Shown here: positions 25,100-34,483 of the stretch, one piece after another
Position numbering within the stretch: the first letter of the stretch is position 1
How the letters are laid out: every line of letters begins with the position of its first letter
Assembly (NCBI GenBank): GCA_913055155.1
Contig: CAJXJR010000003.1
Span: 62,001 to 126,000 of the forward strand
Direction: 5' to 3'
From: an uncultured Erythrobacter sp.
GTDB taxonomy: Bacteria; Pseudomonadota; Alphaproteobacteria; Sphingomonadales; Sphingomonadaceae
Length of the DNA: 64,000 nt
The notes under the pieces: model-generated
What the model saw: only the letters and a program-made list of their open reading frames with translations
Told to the model about the DNA's origin: nothing
Databases searched by the model: none
Translations under genes and position numbers: made by a program

Positions 25100-26046
25100 C
25101 AGGCCTTCGCCTTCTGCTTCTCGAGCTTCGCCTCCCGCGCGGCGCTCATTTCGGCGAAATCATCGCCCGCATGATAGCTGGAACGTGTCAGCGGGCTGGA
25201 TGCGACCTGCAGGAAACCCTTGGCCCGTGCGATGGAACCGAAGGCATCGAAGGCCTTTGGCGTGACGAAATCCTCGACCTTGGCGTGCTTGGGCGTGGGC
25301 TGGAGGTACTGGCCCATGGTGATGAAATCGACATCGGCGCTGCGCATGTCGTCCATCACCTGGTGCACTTCCAACCGCTGTTCGCCCAGGCCCAGCATGA
25401 TGCCGGACTTGGTGAAAATCATCGGATCGTGGCTTTTCACCTCTTCCAGCAGCCGCAGCGAAGCATAGTAGCGCGCACCCGGACGGATCGTGGGATAGAG
25501 GCGCGGCACGGTTTCCAGGTTGTGGTTGTACACATCCGGCCCGGCCTCGCAGATCGCTTCCACCGCCGCGCGCATCTTGCCGCGGAAATCGGGGGTCAGG
25601 ATCTCGATCGTGGTGTCGGGCGTCTCGCGGCGCAGTGCCTTGATGACCTTCACGAACTGGCCGGCGCCACCGTCCGGCAGGTCGTCACGATCGACACTGG
25701 TGATGACGATATGCTGCAGCCCCATCTTGGCAGCAGCAATCGCGGTGTTCTCCGGCTCCAGCGGGTCGACCGTGCGCGGCATGCCGGTCTTGACGTTGCA
25801 GAACGCGCAGGCGCGCGTGCACACGTCGCCCAGGATCATCACCGTGGCGTGCTTCTTAGTCCAGCATTCGCCGATATTCGGGCAGGCCGCCTCTTCGCAC
25901 ACCGTATTCAGGTTAAGGTCGCGCATCAGCTTGCGCGTTTCCTGGTAACCCTTGCTGACAGGCGCCTTCACGCGGATCCAGTCCGGCTTGCGCTGGCGGG
26001 CGGGGCGATCACCGTCGGGGGCCGGTGCAGAGGAAAGGTCGTTCAT
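25099..26046 (-). CDS. lipA: Lipoyl synthase
   Basis: Radical-SAM enzyme inserting two sulfurs into octanoyl chains on E2 and GcvH proteins. 315 residues from ATG 26046. The auxiliary cluster cysteines are C50, C55 and C61 ([12 protein letters not shown]); the radical-SAM cluster is C76-x3-C80-x2-C83 (CTRACAFC). The C-terminal serine ligand region RSSYHAG is present. An in-frame GTG at 26058 would add four residues. It serves, among others, the complex in which LpdA (291-1703) works. It is transcribed with the COQ10-like gene and divergent from sbtA. Confidence 0.96.
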   Translation of the reverse strand: MNDLSSAPAPDGDRPARQRKPDWIRVKAPVSKGYQETRKLMRDLNLNTVCEEAACPNIGECWTKKHATVMILGDVCTRACAFCNVKTGMPRTVDPLEPENTAIAAAKMGLQHIVITSVDRDDLPDGGAGQFVKVIKALRRETPDTTIEILTPDFRGKMRAAVEAICEAGPDVYNHNLETVPRLYPTIRPGARYYASLRLLEEVKSHDPMIFTKSGIMLGLGEQRLEVHQVMDDMRSADVDFITMGQYLQPTPKHAKVEDFVTPKAFDAFGSIARAKGFLQVASSPLTRSSYHAGDDFAEMSAAREAKLEKQKAKA

Positions 26047-26129
26047 TACCCGGTCCACTTAGGCAAGGGGCGGGATAACCGCAATGGGGGTGCTTGTCCG
26101 ATTTTGCCCCCTGCCCTAAGCGATTGGTC

Positions 26130-27113
26130 ATGGACGCAATGGGCATACAGGCGCTGACCTCACCGGTAGTGCTGTTCTTCGTGCTGGGCCTGCTTGCGGC
26201 CTTTGCCCGGTCCGACCTCGAAATTCCCGAAGCGATCGCCAAGGGCATGTCGCTGTACCTGATGGCAGCCATCGGCCTGAAAGGCGGGATCGAGGTGGCC
26301 GAATCGGGCCTTGACGGCACCGTGCTGGCCGCGCTGGCCGCCGGCGTGGGCGCGGGCCTGTTGATGCCGGTCTATGCCTACTGGCTGCTCAAGGGGCTTG
26401 GCAGGCTGAGCCGCATCAACGCATCGGCCGTGGCCGCACACTACGGATCCATCAGCGTCGTCACCTTCGTCACCGCGGTGGAGATCTACACCCTGCAAGG
26501 CAATCCGCCGCAGGGATACATGGTGGCGGTGATGGCATCGATGGAAAGCCCGGCAATCCTGGCCGGCCTGCTGCTCGCCCGCGGACTTGGCTCGGGCGAC
26601 GCGCAGGACCGGAAGGCCCTGGCCCAAGAGGTGCTGCTGAATCCCTCGGTCGTGCTGCTGCTGGGCGCCTTTGCGATCGGGGTGATTGCCGGCCCGCAAG
26701 GCTTTGCCGATGTAAGGCCATTCTTCGACGGCATCTTCAAAGGCGTGCTGTGCCTGTTCCTGCTCGACATGGGCCTGATCGCCGCACGCCGCATCATGGA
26801 TGCCCGCGCCATGACGTGGCGGCTGGTTATCATCGCCATCCTGCTGCCGCTGGTAAACGGCGCGATCGGTACTTCGCTGGGCGTGGCCATCGGGCTTGAT
26901 ACGGGCTCTGCCGCTGCACTGGGCGTGCTGTGCGCCAGCGCCAGTTACATCGCCGTGCCTGCCGCCATGCGGCTGGCGCTGCCCGAAGCCGATCCCGGCA
27001 TCTACCTCACCATGTCGCTCAGCATCACCTTCCCCTTCAACGTCCTGATCAACATCGGCCTGATCGGAAGCCTGGCGGCCTATCTAACCGGTGGAGGAGT
27101 TGCCGCGCCATGA
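26130..27113 (+). CDS. sbtA: Sodium-dependent bicarbonate transporter SbtA
   Basis: 327-residue inner-membrane protein with ~10 hydrophobic helices in two inverted halves (SPVVLFFVLGLLAAFARSDLEIPEAIAKGMSLYLMAAIGLKGG first; NPSVVLLLGAFAIGVIAGP opening the second). AHYGSISVVTF and MASMESPAILAGLL are characteristic of SbtA, the high-affinity Na+/HCO3- symporter first known from cyanobacteria. Overlap with the PII-like gene and then carbonic anhydrase supports a role in inorganic carbon supply. ATG 26130 is chosen because upstream in-frame codons are non-hydrophobic and lack a start with a ribosome site. Confidence 0.9.
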   Translation: MDAMGIQALTSPVVLFFVLGLLAAFARSDLEIPEAIAKGMSLYLMAAIGLKGGIEVAESGLDGTVLAALAAGVGAGLLMPVYAYWLLKGLGRLSRINASAVAAHYGSISVVTFVTAVEIYTLQGNPPQGYMVAVMASMESPAILAGLLLARGLGSGDAQDRKALAQEVLLNPSVVLLLGAFAIGVIAGPQGFADVRPFFDGIFKGVLCLFLLDMGLIAARRIMDARAMTWRLVIIAILLPLVNGAIGTSLGVAIGLDTGSAAALGVLCASASYIAVPAAMRLALPEADPGIYLTMSLSITFPFNVLINIGLIGSLAAYLTGGGVAAP

Positions 27114-27418
27114 TCGAAACCGTCATCCGCAAGCGCATCGAGATCCTGGCCGACCAGGCGCAGGCTCGCCGCGTCACCGATATCATCGACAAGACCGGCA
27201 TCACCGGATGGACGATCACCCCCGTCACATCGGGCAAGGGCCGCGAAGGCCGCTGGCGCGAAGAACGGGTGATGGGCACGGACAAGGTCTTCATCCTCAC
27301 CATCGCCTCGCAGGAAAACGCCGCAGCCCTGGCGGAAAAGCTCGCCCCCATCCTCACCTCGCACGGCCTGCTGCTCACCATGTGGGATGTCGAGGTAATC
27401 CGGGGTGAGCGTTTCTGA
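27110..27418 (+). CDS. SbtB-like PII signalling protein
   Basis: 102 residues of the GlnB-like fold: KRIEILADQAQARRVTDIIDKTGITGWTI opens with the PII beta-alpha-beta, a short arginine-rich T-loop follows (SGKGREGRWREERVMGTDK), and FILTIASQENAAALAEKLAPIL closes the second half. PII-like SbtB proteins bind adenine nucleotides and gate SbtA from the cytoplasmic side. The cysteine-containing C-terminal extension of some cyanobacterial SbtB is absent; the chain ends VIRGERF. ATG overlaps the sbtA stop (ATGA), and its own stop shares a base with the next start. Confidence 0.85.
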   Translation: MIETVIRKRIEILADQAQARRVTDIIDKTGITGWTITPVTSGKGREGRWREERVMGTDKVFILTIASQENAAALAEKLAPILTSHGLLLTMWDVEVIRGERF

Positions 27419-28053
27419 TGCCCGAGTTTCGCAAGCTCCTCGAAGGCTACAAACGGTTCCGCGACGGTGACTGGCAGCACCAGCACGACCGCTGGGAAAT
27501 GCTGCGCGAAGGCCAGGCGCCGGAAATCATGGTGATCGCCTGTTCCGACAGCCGCGTGGACCCGGCACAGATCTTCGACGTGTCGCCGGGCGAGATCTTC
27601 GTCGTCCGCAATGTCGCCGCGCTGGTGCCGCCGTTCGAAACCTCGCCCGGCCAGCACGGTGTCTCGGCCGCGCTGGAATTCGCGGTGCAGTTCCTGAAGG
27701 TGAAGTACCTGGTCGTCATGGGACACGGCATGTGCGGCGGCTGCCGCGCGGCGCTGACACAGGAATTGCATGGCAACCGGCTGGGCGAAGGCGGTTTCGT
27801 GGCCAACTGGATCGACATGCTGGACGAGGTGCGCGAACCGATTGCCAACGAGCTGGGCACCGACGGTCGCCCCGCCGAAAGGGCGATGGAGCAGGCCGCG
27901 GTAAAGGTGAGCCTGGACAACCTGCGGACGTTTCCCTGCGTCAGGGAGAAAGAGGCTGCGGGCGAACTGACGGTGCGCGGAACCTACTTCGCCATATCCG
28001 ATGGCGTGCTGCACCTGCTGAACGAGGAAATCGGCGAGTTCAAACCGGCCTGA
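27418..28053 (+). CDS. can: Beta-class carbonic anhydrase
   Basis: Zinc enzyme interconverting CO2 and bicarbonate. 211 residues with zinc ligands C42 (ACSDSRVD, with the D44-R46 dyad), H103 and C106 (GHGMCGGC). No signal peptide, so it is cytoplasmic. The start overlaps the SbtB-like gene by one base (TGATG). With SbtA importing bicarbonate, the enzyme would set its balance with CO2 for carboxylases; this is inference from the operon. Confidence 0.94.
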   Translation: MPEFRKLLEGYKRFRDGDWQHQHDRWEMLREGQAPEIMVIACSDSRVDPAQIFDVSPGEIFVVRNVAALVPPFETSPGQHGVSAALEFAVQFLKVKYLVVMGHGMCGGCRAALTQELHGNRLGEGGFVANWIDMLDEVREPIANELGTDGRPAERAMEQAAVKVSLDNLRTFPCVREKEAAGELTVRGTYFAISDGVLHLLNEEIGEFKPA

Positions 28054-28057
28054 CCTG

Positions 28058-28258
28058 CTATTTTTCCCGGAAGCCGACCAGCGCAACCAGGGCAAGCATG
28101 CCAACCGCGACAGACATCGACGCGGCATAATTGATGGCAATGCTGTTCGAAGGCATTTCCACGTTGCGGATGGCGTAGCGGATGAACGGCGCAGTCGTAC
28201 CGATGGTGGCAAGTCCAACGACTGCCAGCGTGGGCGGCAATTCTTCCCTGCGCGGCAT
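28058..28258 (-). CDS. Small membrane protein, unknown
   Basis: 66 residues from ATG 28258 with two hydrophobic segments (LAVVGLATIGTTAPFIRYAI and SIAINYAASMSVAVGMLALVALV) and a short basic C-terminus FREK. A longer frame from 28321 exists but its extra residues do not look conserved. It ends 4 bases from the opposing carbonic anhydrase gene. No family recognised. Confidence 0.5.
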   Translation of the reverse strand: MPRREELPPTLAVVGLATIGTTAPFIRYAIRNVEMPSNSIAINYAASMSVAVGMLALVALVGFREK

Positions 28259-28375
28259 GGTGGCCCCATCGATCAGCACGGACACGACGACAGCGGCGCC
28301 TTGCCGTCCATGTGTCTGCAACTGCCATTGACAGCGAACTTGCCTTCCCCCGCCCTACTCGCCATCTAGGCGCGC

Positions 28376-29089
28376 ATGCCAGAAGCAAACTTGAAAAATA
28401 TCGCCCTGCTGATCGACGCGGACAATGCCAGCCACCACGGGATCGACCCTGTGCTGACGGTGCTCGCCGAATTGGGGCAAGTGAACATTCGCCGGGCCTA
28501 TGGTAACTGGGCGAAGCCCGCGCTTTCCAACTGGAACAAGATCTCCCACCGCTATGGCCTGCAACCGGTGCAGCAGTTCGACCTCACCAAGGGCAAGAAC
28601 GCCACCGATATCGCCATGACCATCGATGCCATCGACCTGCTGAACGCAGGCAAGGTGGACGGTTTCGGCATCATGAGCAGCGACAGCGACTTCACCCCGC
28701 TCGTCACACGTCTGCGGCAGGACGGCCTGATCGTCTATGGCTTTGGCAGCGACAAGGCGCCCAATGCCTTCAAGACGGCCTGCACCCGCTATATCGATGT
28801 CGACCAGCTGATCCGCACCTCGTCAGACGAGGACGGCAAGCCCGATGCCGGCAGCCCGATCGACGCCGAGCTGATCGAACTGCTGGGCGCCGCGTGGAAG
28901 GCCGCCAGCCGCGACGACGAAGGCTATGCCCGCCTCCACGAAGTGGGCCAGATCGCCGGCAACCGATCCAGCTTCGACGTACGCAACCACGGGTTCAAGC
29001 GCCTGTCGGACCTGATCCGGGCGGCCAGCGACAACTTCAAGATGGAACGCCGCGACGACAACCAGCTGTATGTAAAACGCCTGCGCTAG
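28376..29089 (+). CDS. NYN-domain nuclease-like protein with LOTUS/OST-HTH domain
   Basis: 237 residues. The N-terminal ~140 form a NYN (PIN-like, LabA/DUF88) domain with the acidic motifs LLIDADNAS, NATDIAMTIDAIDLL and MSSDSDFTPLV, which would bind Mg2+ for RNA cleavage. The C-terminal ~75 residues (LIELLGAAWKAA...YARLHEVGQIAG...FGVRNHGF-like, RLSDLIRAASDNFKMERR) look like an OST-HTH/LOTUS domain, known to bind RNA. I infer an RNA-processing or RNA-degrading enzyme; its targets are unknown. It stands alone between a divergent small gene and a 240-base gap. Confidence 0.82.
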   Translation: MPEANLKNIALLIDADNASHHGIDPVLTVLAELGQVNIRRAYGNWAKPALSNWNKISHRYGLQPVQQFDLTKGKNATDIAMTIDAIDLLNAGKVDGFGIMSSDSDFTPLVTRLRQDGLIVYGFGSDKAPNAFKTACTRYIDVDQLIRTSSDEDGKPDAGSPIDAELIELLGAAWKAASRDDEGYARLHEVGQIAGNRSSFDVRNHGFKRLSDLIRAASDNFKMERRDDNQLYVKRLR

Positions 29090-29329
29090 GCGGCTGTGCC
29101 AGCGCTTTCCTACCGCCCCGATTGCGGGGCATGCGACGGTTATGGACCGGTCGCCCTGCTTCGCCCCAAAACTGTCGCAAAGCCATGTTCTGGCACGATT
29201 TCGTGCGTCGTCGTTTTTTGCTCCAGTACAGTGCTCCATGTGCTCCAAATTAGCCCGCGGGCACGCCGTTCGGCACAATCGCCATGCCTGCTCGTTGTGA
29301 TGCCAGGGTTACACGGGAAAATGTGCGCG

Positions 29330-30181
29330 ATGGTAGACAAGTCCGAGAAGTTCAGCTGGCTGGTGCGCGTCGGCTATTTCAGCCGCGCGATCCTCTATGC
29401 CGCCGCGGGCCTGATCGCGCTTGGCAGTTCGGGCACGATGGCCGATGGGACAAGCGATATTTTCGCCGCCCTGCGCGCGGTCCCGTTCAGCACGGCGATC
29501 TTCCTGACGATGGCCGTAGGCCTTGCGGCCTATGGGCTGTTTCGGCTGGCGTCGCCGGTGTTCGACATCGAGAACGAAGGGTCCGACGCCAAGGGCTGGG
29601 GCAAGCGACTGGGCCATGCCGGCAGCGGGATCGGGCATTTCGCCCTAGCCTGGTCGGCCTGGCAATTCGCCACCGGCGATGCTCCCTCCGGCGGCGGTGC
29701 GCAGGAAGCGGCAGCAGGCGTGCTCTCGCTGCAATTCGGCGGCTTCGTGATCGGATTGCTTGGCCTGGCCTTCTTCATCGCCGCCTTAAATCAGGCGAAA
29801 AAGGGCCTTTCCGGAGACTTCATGCAGCGCATTTCGCCAAGCGCCCCCAGGCACACCCGCACCCTGGGCGCGATAGGATACCTTGCGCGCGCCGTGGTCT
29901 TTGCCGTGATCGGCTGGTCGTTGGTGCAGGCGGGCTTTGCCGGCAGCGGCAGCGAGCGCGTCAGGACGCTGGGGGGCGCAGTAGCCAGCCTGGCAGACAA
30001 TGGCGCGGTGTTCACGCTGGTCGCCGTCGGCCTGCTGGCCTTTGGCCTGCTCAGCCTGATCCTTGCACGCTATCGCATCATTCCCGAGCTTGACGAAAGC
30101 GCAGGCGTGCCCAGTTTCCGCACATTACCACACAAACGCCCCCTGCAAACGGCAGGTCCGCACGCCTCTATCGCATGGTGA
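29330..30181 (+). CDS. DUF1206 integral membrane protein
   Basis: 283 residues, about six transmembrane helices arranged as three repeats of a two-helix unit, each opening with a G-Y/H-x-(S/A)-R/G pattern: VGYFSRAILYAAAGLIAL, LGHAGSGIGHFALAWSAW and IGYLARAVVFAVIGWSLV. This is the DUF1206 pattern; function unknown. ATG 29330 (MVDKSEKFSW) is chosen; ATG 29321 is three codons upstream. The last seven bases overlap the glutaredoxin-MauE gene, suggesting joint expression. Confidence 0.8.
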   Translation: MVDKSEKFSWLVRVGYFSRAILYAAAGLIALGSSGTMADGTSDIFAALRAVPFSTAIFLTMAVGLAAYGLFRLASPVFDIENEGSDAKGWGKRLGHAGSGIGHFALAWSAWQFATGDAPSGGGAQEAAAGVLSLQFGGFVIGLLGLAFFIAALNQAKKGLSGDFMQRISPSAPRHTRTLGAIGYLARAVVFAVIGWSLVQAGFAGSGSERVRTLGGAVASLADNGAVFTLVAVGLLAFGLLSLILARYRIIPELDESAGVPSFRTLPHKRPLQTAGPHASIAW

Positions 30182-30891
30182 TGGACAAGCACGTCTGTCC
30201 TTATGGCCTGAAAGCCAAGTACCTGCTGGAAAGCGAGGGCTACACGGTGGAGGACCATCACCTCACCACGCGCGAGGAAACCGATGCCTTCAAGGAAGAG
30301 CATGACGTCAAGACGACGCCGCAGACTTTCATCGAAGGCAAGCGGATCGGCGGTTATGACGACCTGCGTGCGCATCTGGGCAAGCCGCTGCCCGATCCTG
30401 ACGCGACCAGCTATCGCCCGGTGCTGGCGGTGTTCGCCGTTGCGCTGGGCCTGGCGCTTTCGCTGAGCTGGTGGTCATTCGGTTCGCCGTTGACGGTGCG
30501 TGCGGCGGAGTGGTTCGTCGCCTTCTCGATGGCCATGCTGGCGATGCTGAAGCTGCAGGATGTGGAGAAGTTCTCCGGCATGTTCCTGGGCTATGACCTG
30601 CTGGCCCGGCGCTGGGTGCCCTATGCCTATCTCTACCCATACCTGGAGGCGCTGGCAGCCATCCTGATGGCGGGACGCGTGTTGCCGTGGCTCTCCATTC
30701 CCGTGGCCCTGTTCATCGGCACGATCGGCGCGGTCAGCGTCTTCTACGCGGTCTATGTGCAAAAGCGCGAGATCAAGTGCGCCTGCGTGGGCGGCAGCGC
30801 CAGCGTGCCGCTGGGCTTCGTCTCGCTGACGGAAAACCTGGCCATGATGGCCATGGGTGTATGGATGCTGCTGCGCCCGGCGCTGACCTAG
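30175..30891 (+). CDS. Glutaredoxin-like/MauE-like fusion membrane protein
   Basis: 238 residues. The first ~75 are a glutaredoxin domain with a single active-site cysteine (CPYG), plus TTPQTFIEGKRIGGYDDL, the glutathione-binding cis-Pro/TFI..IGG part. The rest has four transmembrane helices of the MauE/DoxX type and a late CACVGG motif. MauE-like proteins support periplasmic disulfide or methylamine dehydrogenase maturation; here the exact role is unknown. The coding frame continues upstream as ARLYR, which seems to complete the first glutaredoxin strand, but no ATG, GTG or TTG lies between the preceding stop (30091) and 30175. Translation may start at an ATT (30124) or the strand is truncated. 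Confidence 0.75.
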   Translation: MVMDKHVCPYGLKAKYLLESEGYTVEDHHLTTREETDAFKEEHDVKTTPQTFIEGKRIGGYDDLRAHLGKPLPDPDATSYRPVLAVFAVALGLALSLSWWSFGSPLTVRAAEWFVAFSMAMLAMLKLQDVEKFSGMFLGYDLLARRWVPYAYLYPYLEALAAILMAGRVLPWLSIPVALFIGTIGAVSVFYAVYVQKREIKCACVGGSASVPLGFVSLTENLAMMAMGVWMLLRPALT

Positions 30892-30892
30892 C

Positions 30893-31402
30893 TCAGGCGC
30901 CGCAGTCCACCGCGCCGGTGCCCTGGTAGATCACCCGGTCCCAGCGGTCGCGCAGCCACACGGTGCCTTCGTACAGCAGCGCGCCGCCATCGCCCACCTG
31001 CTCGCCGGGCTGCTTGTCCTGGATATCCAGACGCAACGAGTACTCGCGGCCGTTGTAGAGCGAGCGGGTATTGGCAGGTAGTTCGCGCGAACCGGGATCG
31101 GCGGCGAAGCGGATCATCTCGCCGTCGACCTTGACGAAGGCATCGGCCTCGCGGGCAATCACCCGCGCGCCCATGCTGGTGCCGGGGGCATAGGAACAGG
31201 CAAGGCCGAACAGGTCATTTGCCTCGATATCGGGATAGAGGATCGGCTCCGGCACGACTTCCAGCAGCGGCGGCGCGGTATCGTTCGCCTCGCGCACGCG
31301 TTCCACCAGCACGCGGTCTTGCTCCTCCTTCTCGGCTTCGCTCATCTCCTCGCCGCAGCTGGCCAGCGCAGCGCCAATGCAGATGATAACAGGCCAGCGC
31401 AT
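30893..31402 (-). CDS. Small lipoprotein, unknown
   Basis: 169 residues from ATG 31402, with lipobox ALASC (Cys16) after MRWPVIICIGAA. A charged helix follows (EEMSEAEKEEQDRVLVERVREAN), then a beta-rich domain with ACSYAPGTSMGARVIAREADAFVKVDGEMIRFAAD and a final WLRDRWDRVIYQGTGAVDCGA. Two cysteines (near residues 68 and 167) may form a disulfide. It starts on the last base of the mutL stop (TGATG), so it is co-translated with mutL although no functional tie is evident. No family recognised. Confidence 0.7.
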   Translation of the reverse strand: MRWPVIICIGAALASCGEEMSEAEKEEQDRVLVERVREANDTAPPLLEVVPEPILYPDIEANDLFGLACSYAPGTSMGARVIAREADAFVKVDGEMIRFAADPGSRELPANTRSLYNGREYSLRLDIQDKQPGEQVGDGGALLYEGTVWLRDRWDRVIYQGTGAVDCGA

Positions 31403-33222
31403 CAGTGCCTCCCGAACAGTTTCTCGACGTCGTCCATCGACAGCTTCACCCACGTGGGACGGCCATGGTTGCACTGCCCTGAACGCGGCGTCGCTTCCAT
31501 CTCGCGCAGCAGGGCGTTCATCTCGGCAACGTTCAGGCTGCGTCCCGCGCGGACAGAGCCGTGACAGGCCATGGTGGCCAGCACGTGTTCGATCTTCTCG
31601 CCGAGCAGCAGCGATGCACCGTGCTTGGCCAGATCGTCGGCAAGGCCAATCAGCAGTTTTTCGGGGTCGGCGCGCTTCAGGGTGCCGGGCAGCGCACGCA
31701 CCAGCATGGCGCCGGGGCCGAAGCGTTCGATCACCAGGCCAAGGCTGGCGAAGTGGTCGATCTGCTCTTCCAGCCTATCGCAGGCGGGCTCGTCCATCTC
31801 CACCACTTCGGGGATCAGCAGCGCCTGGCTGGCGGCGACCTTGTCAGACGCACCGGCGGCGCGCAGGCGTTCGAGTACGATACGTTCGTGCGCGGCGTGC
31901 TGGTCCACCAGTACCAGCCCGTCAGCCGCCTCGGCCACGATATAGGTGTTGGCGACCTGCCCGCGCGCGATACCCAGCGGGTACTGCTCGGCATCGTCGG
32001 GCAAGGGTTGCGCCGCCTCCGCCCTGCCCTGCGGCGCAGCGAGCACTTCGGCATCGCTGCCCCAGTCCATGCGCGGTTCGGAAACGTGCGACACGCCGGG
32101 CGACGGCGCTGTCCAGTCGCGCCCAGCAAAGATCGAGCGCAGCGCCGGGGCCGGTTCTTCGCGCGTCGGTTCCTGCTGCCAGCGGCCCATCGCGCCCGTA
32201 TCGGGGGCCTGCGCGCTGCGACGGTCGCCGGTGGAGAGAGCCTGTCGCAGGCCGGAGACGATAAAGCCGCGCACCGCCTGCGCATCGCGAAAGCGCACTT
32301 CGGTCTTGGCCGGGTGCACGTTCACGTCGACATCGGCGTGAGGAATCTCGAGGAACAGGGCCAGCACCGCATGGCGATCGCGCGCCAGCATGTCGGCATA
32401 GGCACCGCGCACGGCGCCTGTCAGCAGGCGATCCTTAACCGGGCGACCGTTGACGAACAGGTACTGGTGATCGGCAATCCCGCGGTTGTAGGTCGGCAGG
32501 CCCGCAACCCCGGTCAGCCGCATCGTTCCTTCGCTGCTGGGCCGTTCGAGATCTATCGAGACGCCATTGTCGGCCAGTTCGCGCGCCACGATCTGCGCCA
32601 CGCGCGCTTCGGTGCCCTCGCCTGCCTGCACCTGGAAGATGCGCCGCCCGCCATGCTCGAAGGAAAGCCCGATATCGGGCCGCGCCATGGCCAGGCGCCG
32701 CACCACATCCAGGCAGGCGGCATATTCGCTGCGCGGCGTGCGCAGGAACTTGCGCCGCGCGGGGATCTTGCCGAACAGGTTTTCCATCCGCACCCGCGTG
32801 CCCGGCGGGAGGGCGGCAGGTCCTTCCTCCACCAGCGCGCCGTGGTCGACCACGCGACGCCAGCCTTGCTCGGCCCCGCGCACGCGGCTTTCCAGCGTCA
32901 GGCGCGAGACGCTGGCGATGCTGGGCAAGGCCTCTCCGCGAAAGCCCAGCGTGGCGACCTGTTCGATCGCTTCGTCGGGCAATTTCGAGGTGGCGTGACG
33001 CTCCAGCGCCAGCGTCATCTCGTCTGCCGACATGCCGCAGCCGTCGTCGGTGATCTCTATCGATCCCAGCCCGCCATCGACGATCGACACCGCGATGCGC
33101 GTCGCGCCTGCGTCGATGGAATTCTCCACCAGTTCCTTCAGGGCGGAAGCAGGGCGCTCCACCACTTCGCCCGCGGCGATACGGTTAACCAGCGTTTCGG
33201 GAAGGCGGCGTATTTGCGGCAT
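31402..33222 (-). CDS. mutL: DNA mismatch repair protein MutL
   Basis: 606 residues. GHKL ATPase motifs are at the N-terminus: ELVENSIDAGATRI, DDGCGM and GFRGEALPSIASVSR. The C-terminal half contains DQHAAHERIVLE, matching the DQHA(X)2E(X)4E endonuclease motif, and QCNHGRPTW corresponding to the CPHGRP metal loop (Pro replaced by Asn). It is therefore probably a nicking MutL that does not need MutH. The middle (~340-400) is a variable linker. The start faces mreB across a 183-base gap. Confidence 0.95.
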   Translation of the reverse strand: MPQIRRLPETLVNRIAAGEVVERPASALKELVENSIDAGATRIAVSIVDGGLGSIEITDDGCGMSADEMTLALERHATSKLPDEAIEQVATLGFRGEALPSIASVSRLTLESRVRGAEQGWRRVVDHGALVEEGPAALPPGTRVRMENLFGKIPARRKFLRTPRSEYAACLDVVRRLAMARPDIGLSFEHGGRRIFQVQAGEGTEARVAQIVARELADNGVSIDLERPSSEGTMRLTGVAGLPTYNRGIADHQYLFVNGRPVKDRLLTGAVRGAYADMLARDRHAVLALFLEIPHADVDVNVHPAKTEVRFRDAQAVRGFIVSGLRQALSTGDRRSAQAPDTGAMGRWQQEPTREEPAPALRSIFAGRDWTAPSPGVSHVSEPRMDWGSDAEVLAAPQGRAEAAQPLPDDAEQYPLGIARGQVANTYIVAEAADGLVLVDQHAAHERIVLERLRAAGASDKVAASQALLIPEVVEMDEPACDRLEEQIDHFASLGLVIERFGPGAMLVRALPGTLKRADPEKLLIGLADDLAKHGASLLLGEKIEHVLATMACHGSVRAGRSLNVAEMNALLREMEATPRSGQCNHGRPTWVKLSMDDVEKLFGRH

Positions 33223-33390
33223 CAGGCCATACTATCGGCCACTCGCCGCATTTTCGAGGCGAACCGGGGCAAAACTGCGCCTTTGTCGACAAATTTTTTG
33301 GCCTTTCCCGGCATGAGACGCTAAAGACGCGCCACTTTTCCGACACCATTGGCGGATGCGCGGAGTCTCTCCGTGACGAAGCTTACCTAA

Positions 33391-34452
<1,062 letters not shown>

Positions 34453-34483
34453 GAGGCAGGCAGCAGGGAAGGAAACGGCGGTT

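Noticed and set aside
29220-29247. Three GCTCCA copies before the DUF1206 gene
   Set aside because: Spacing is uneven (13 and 9 bases) and the unit is short; chance is likely.
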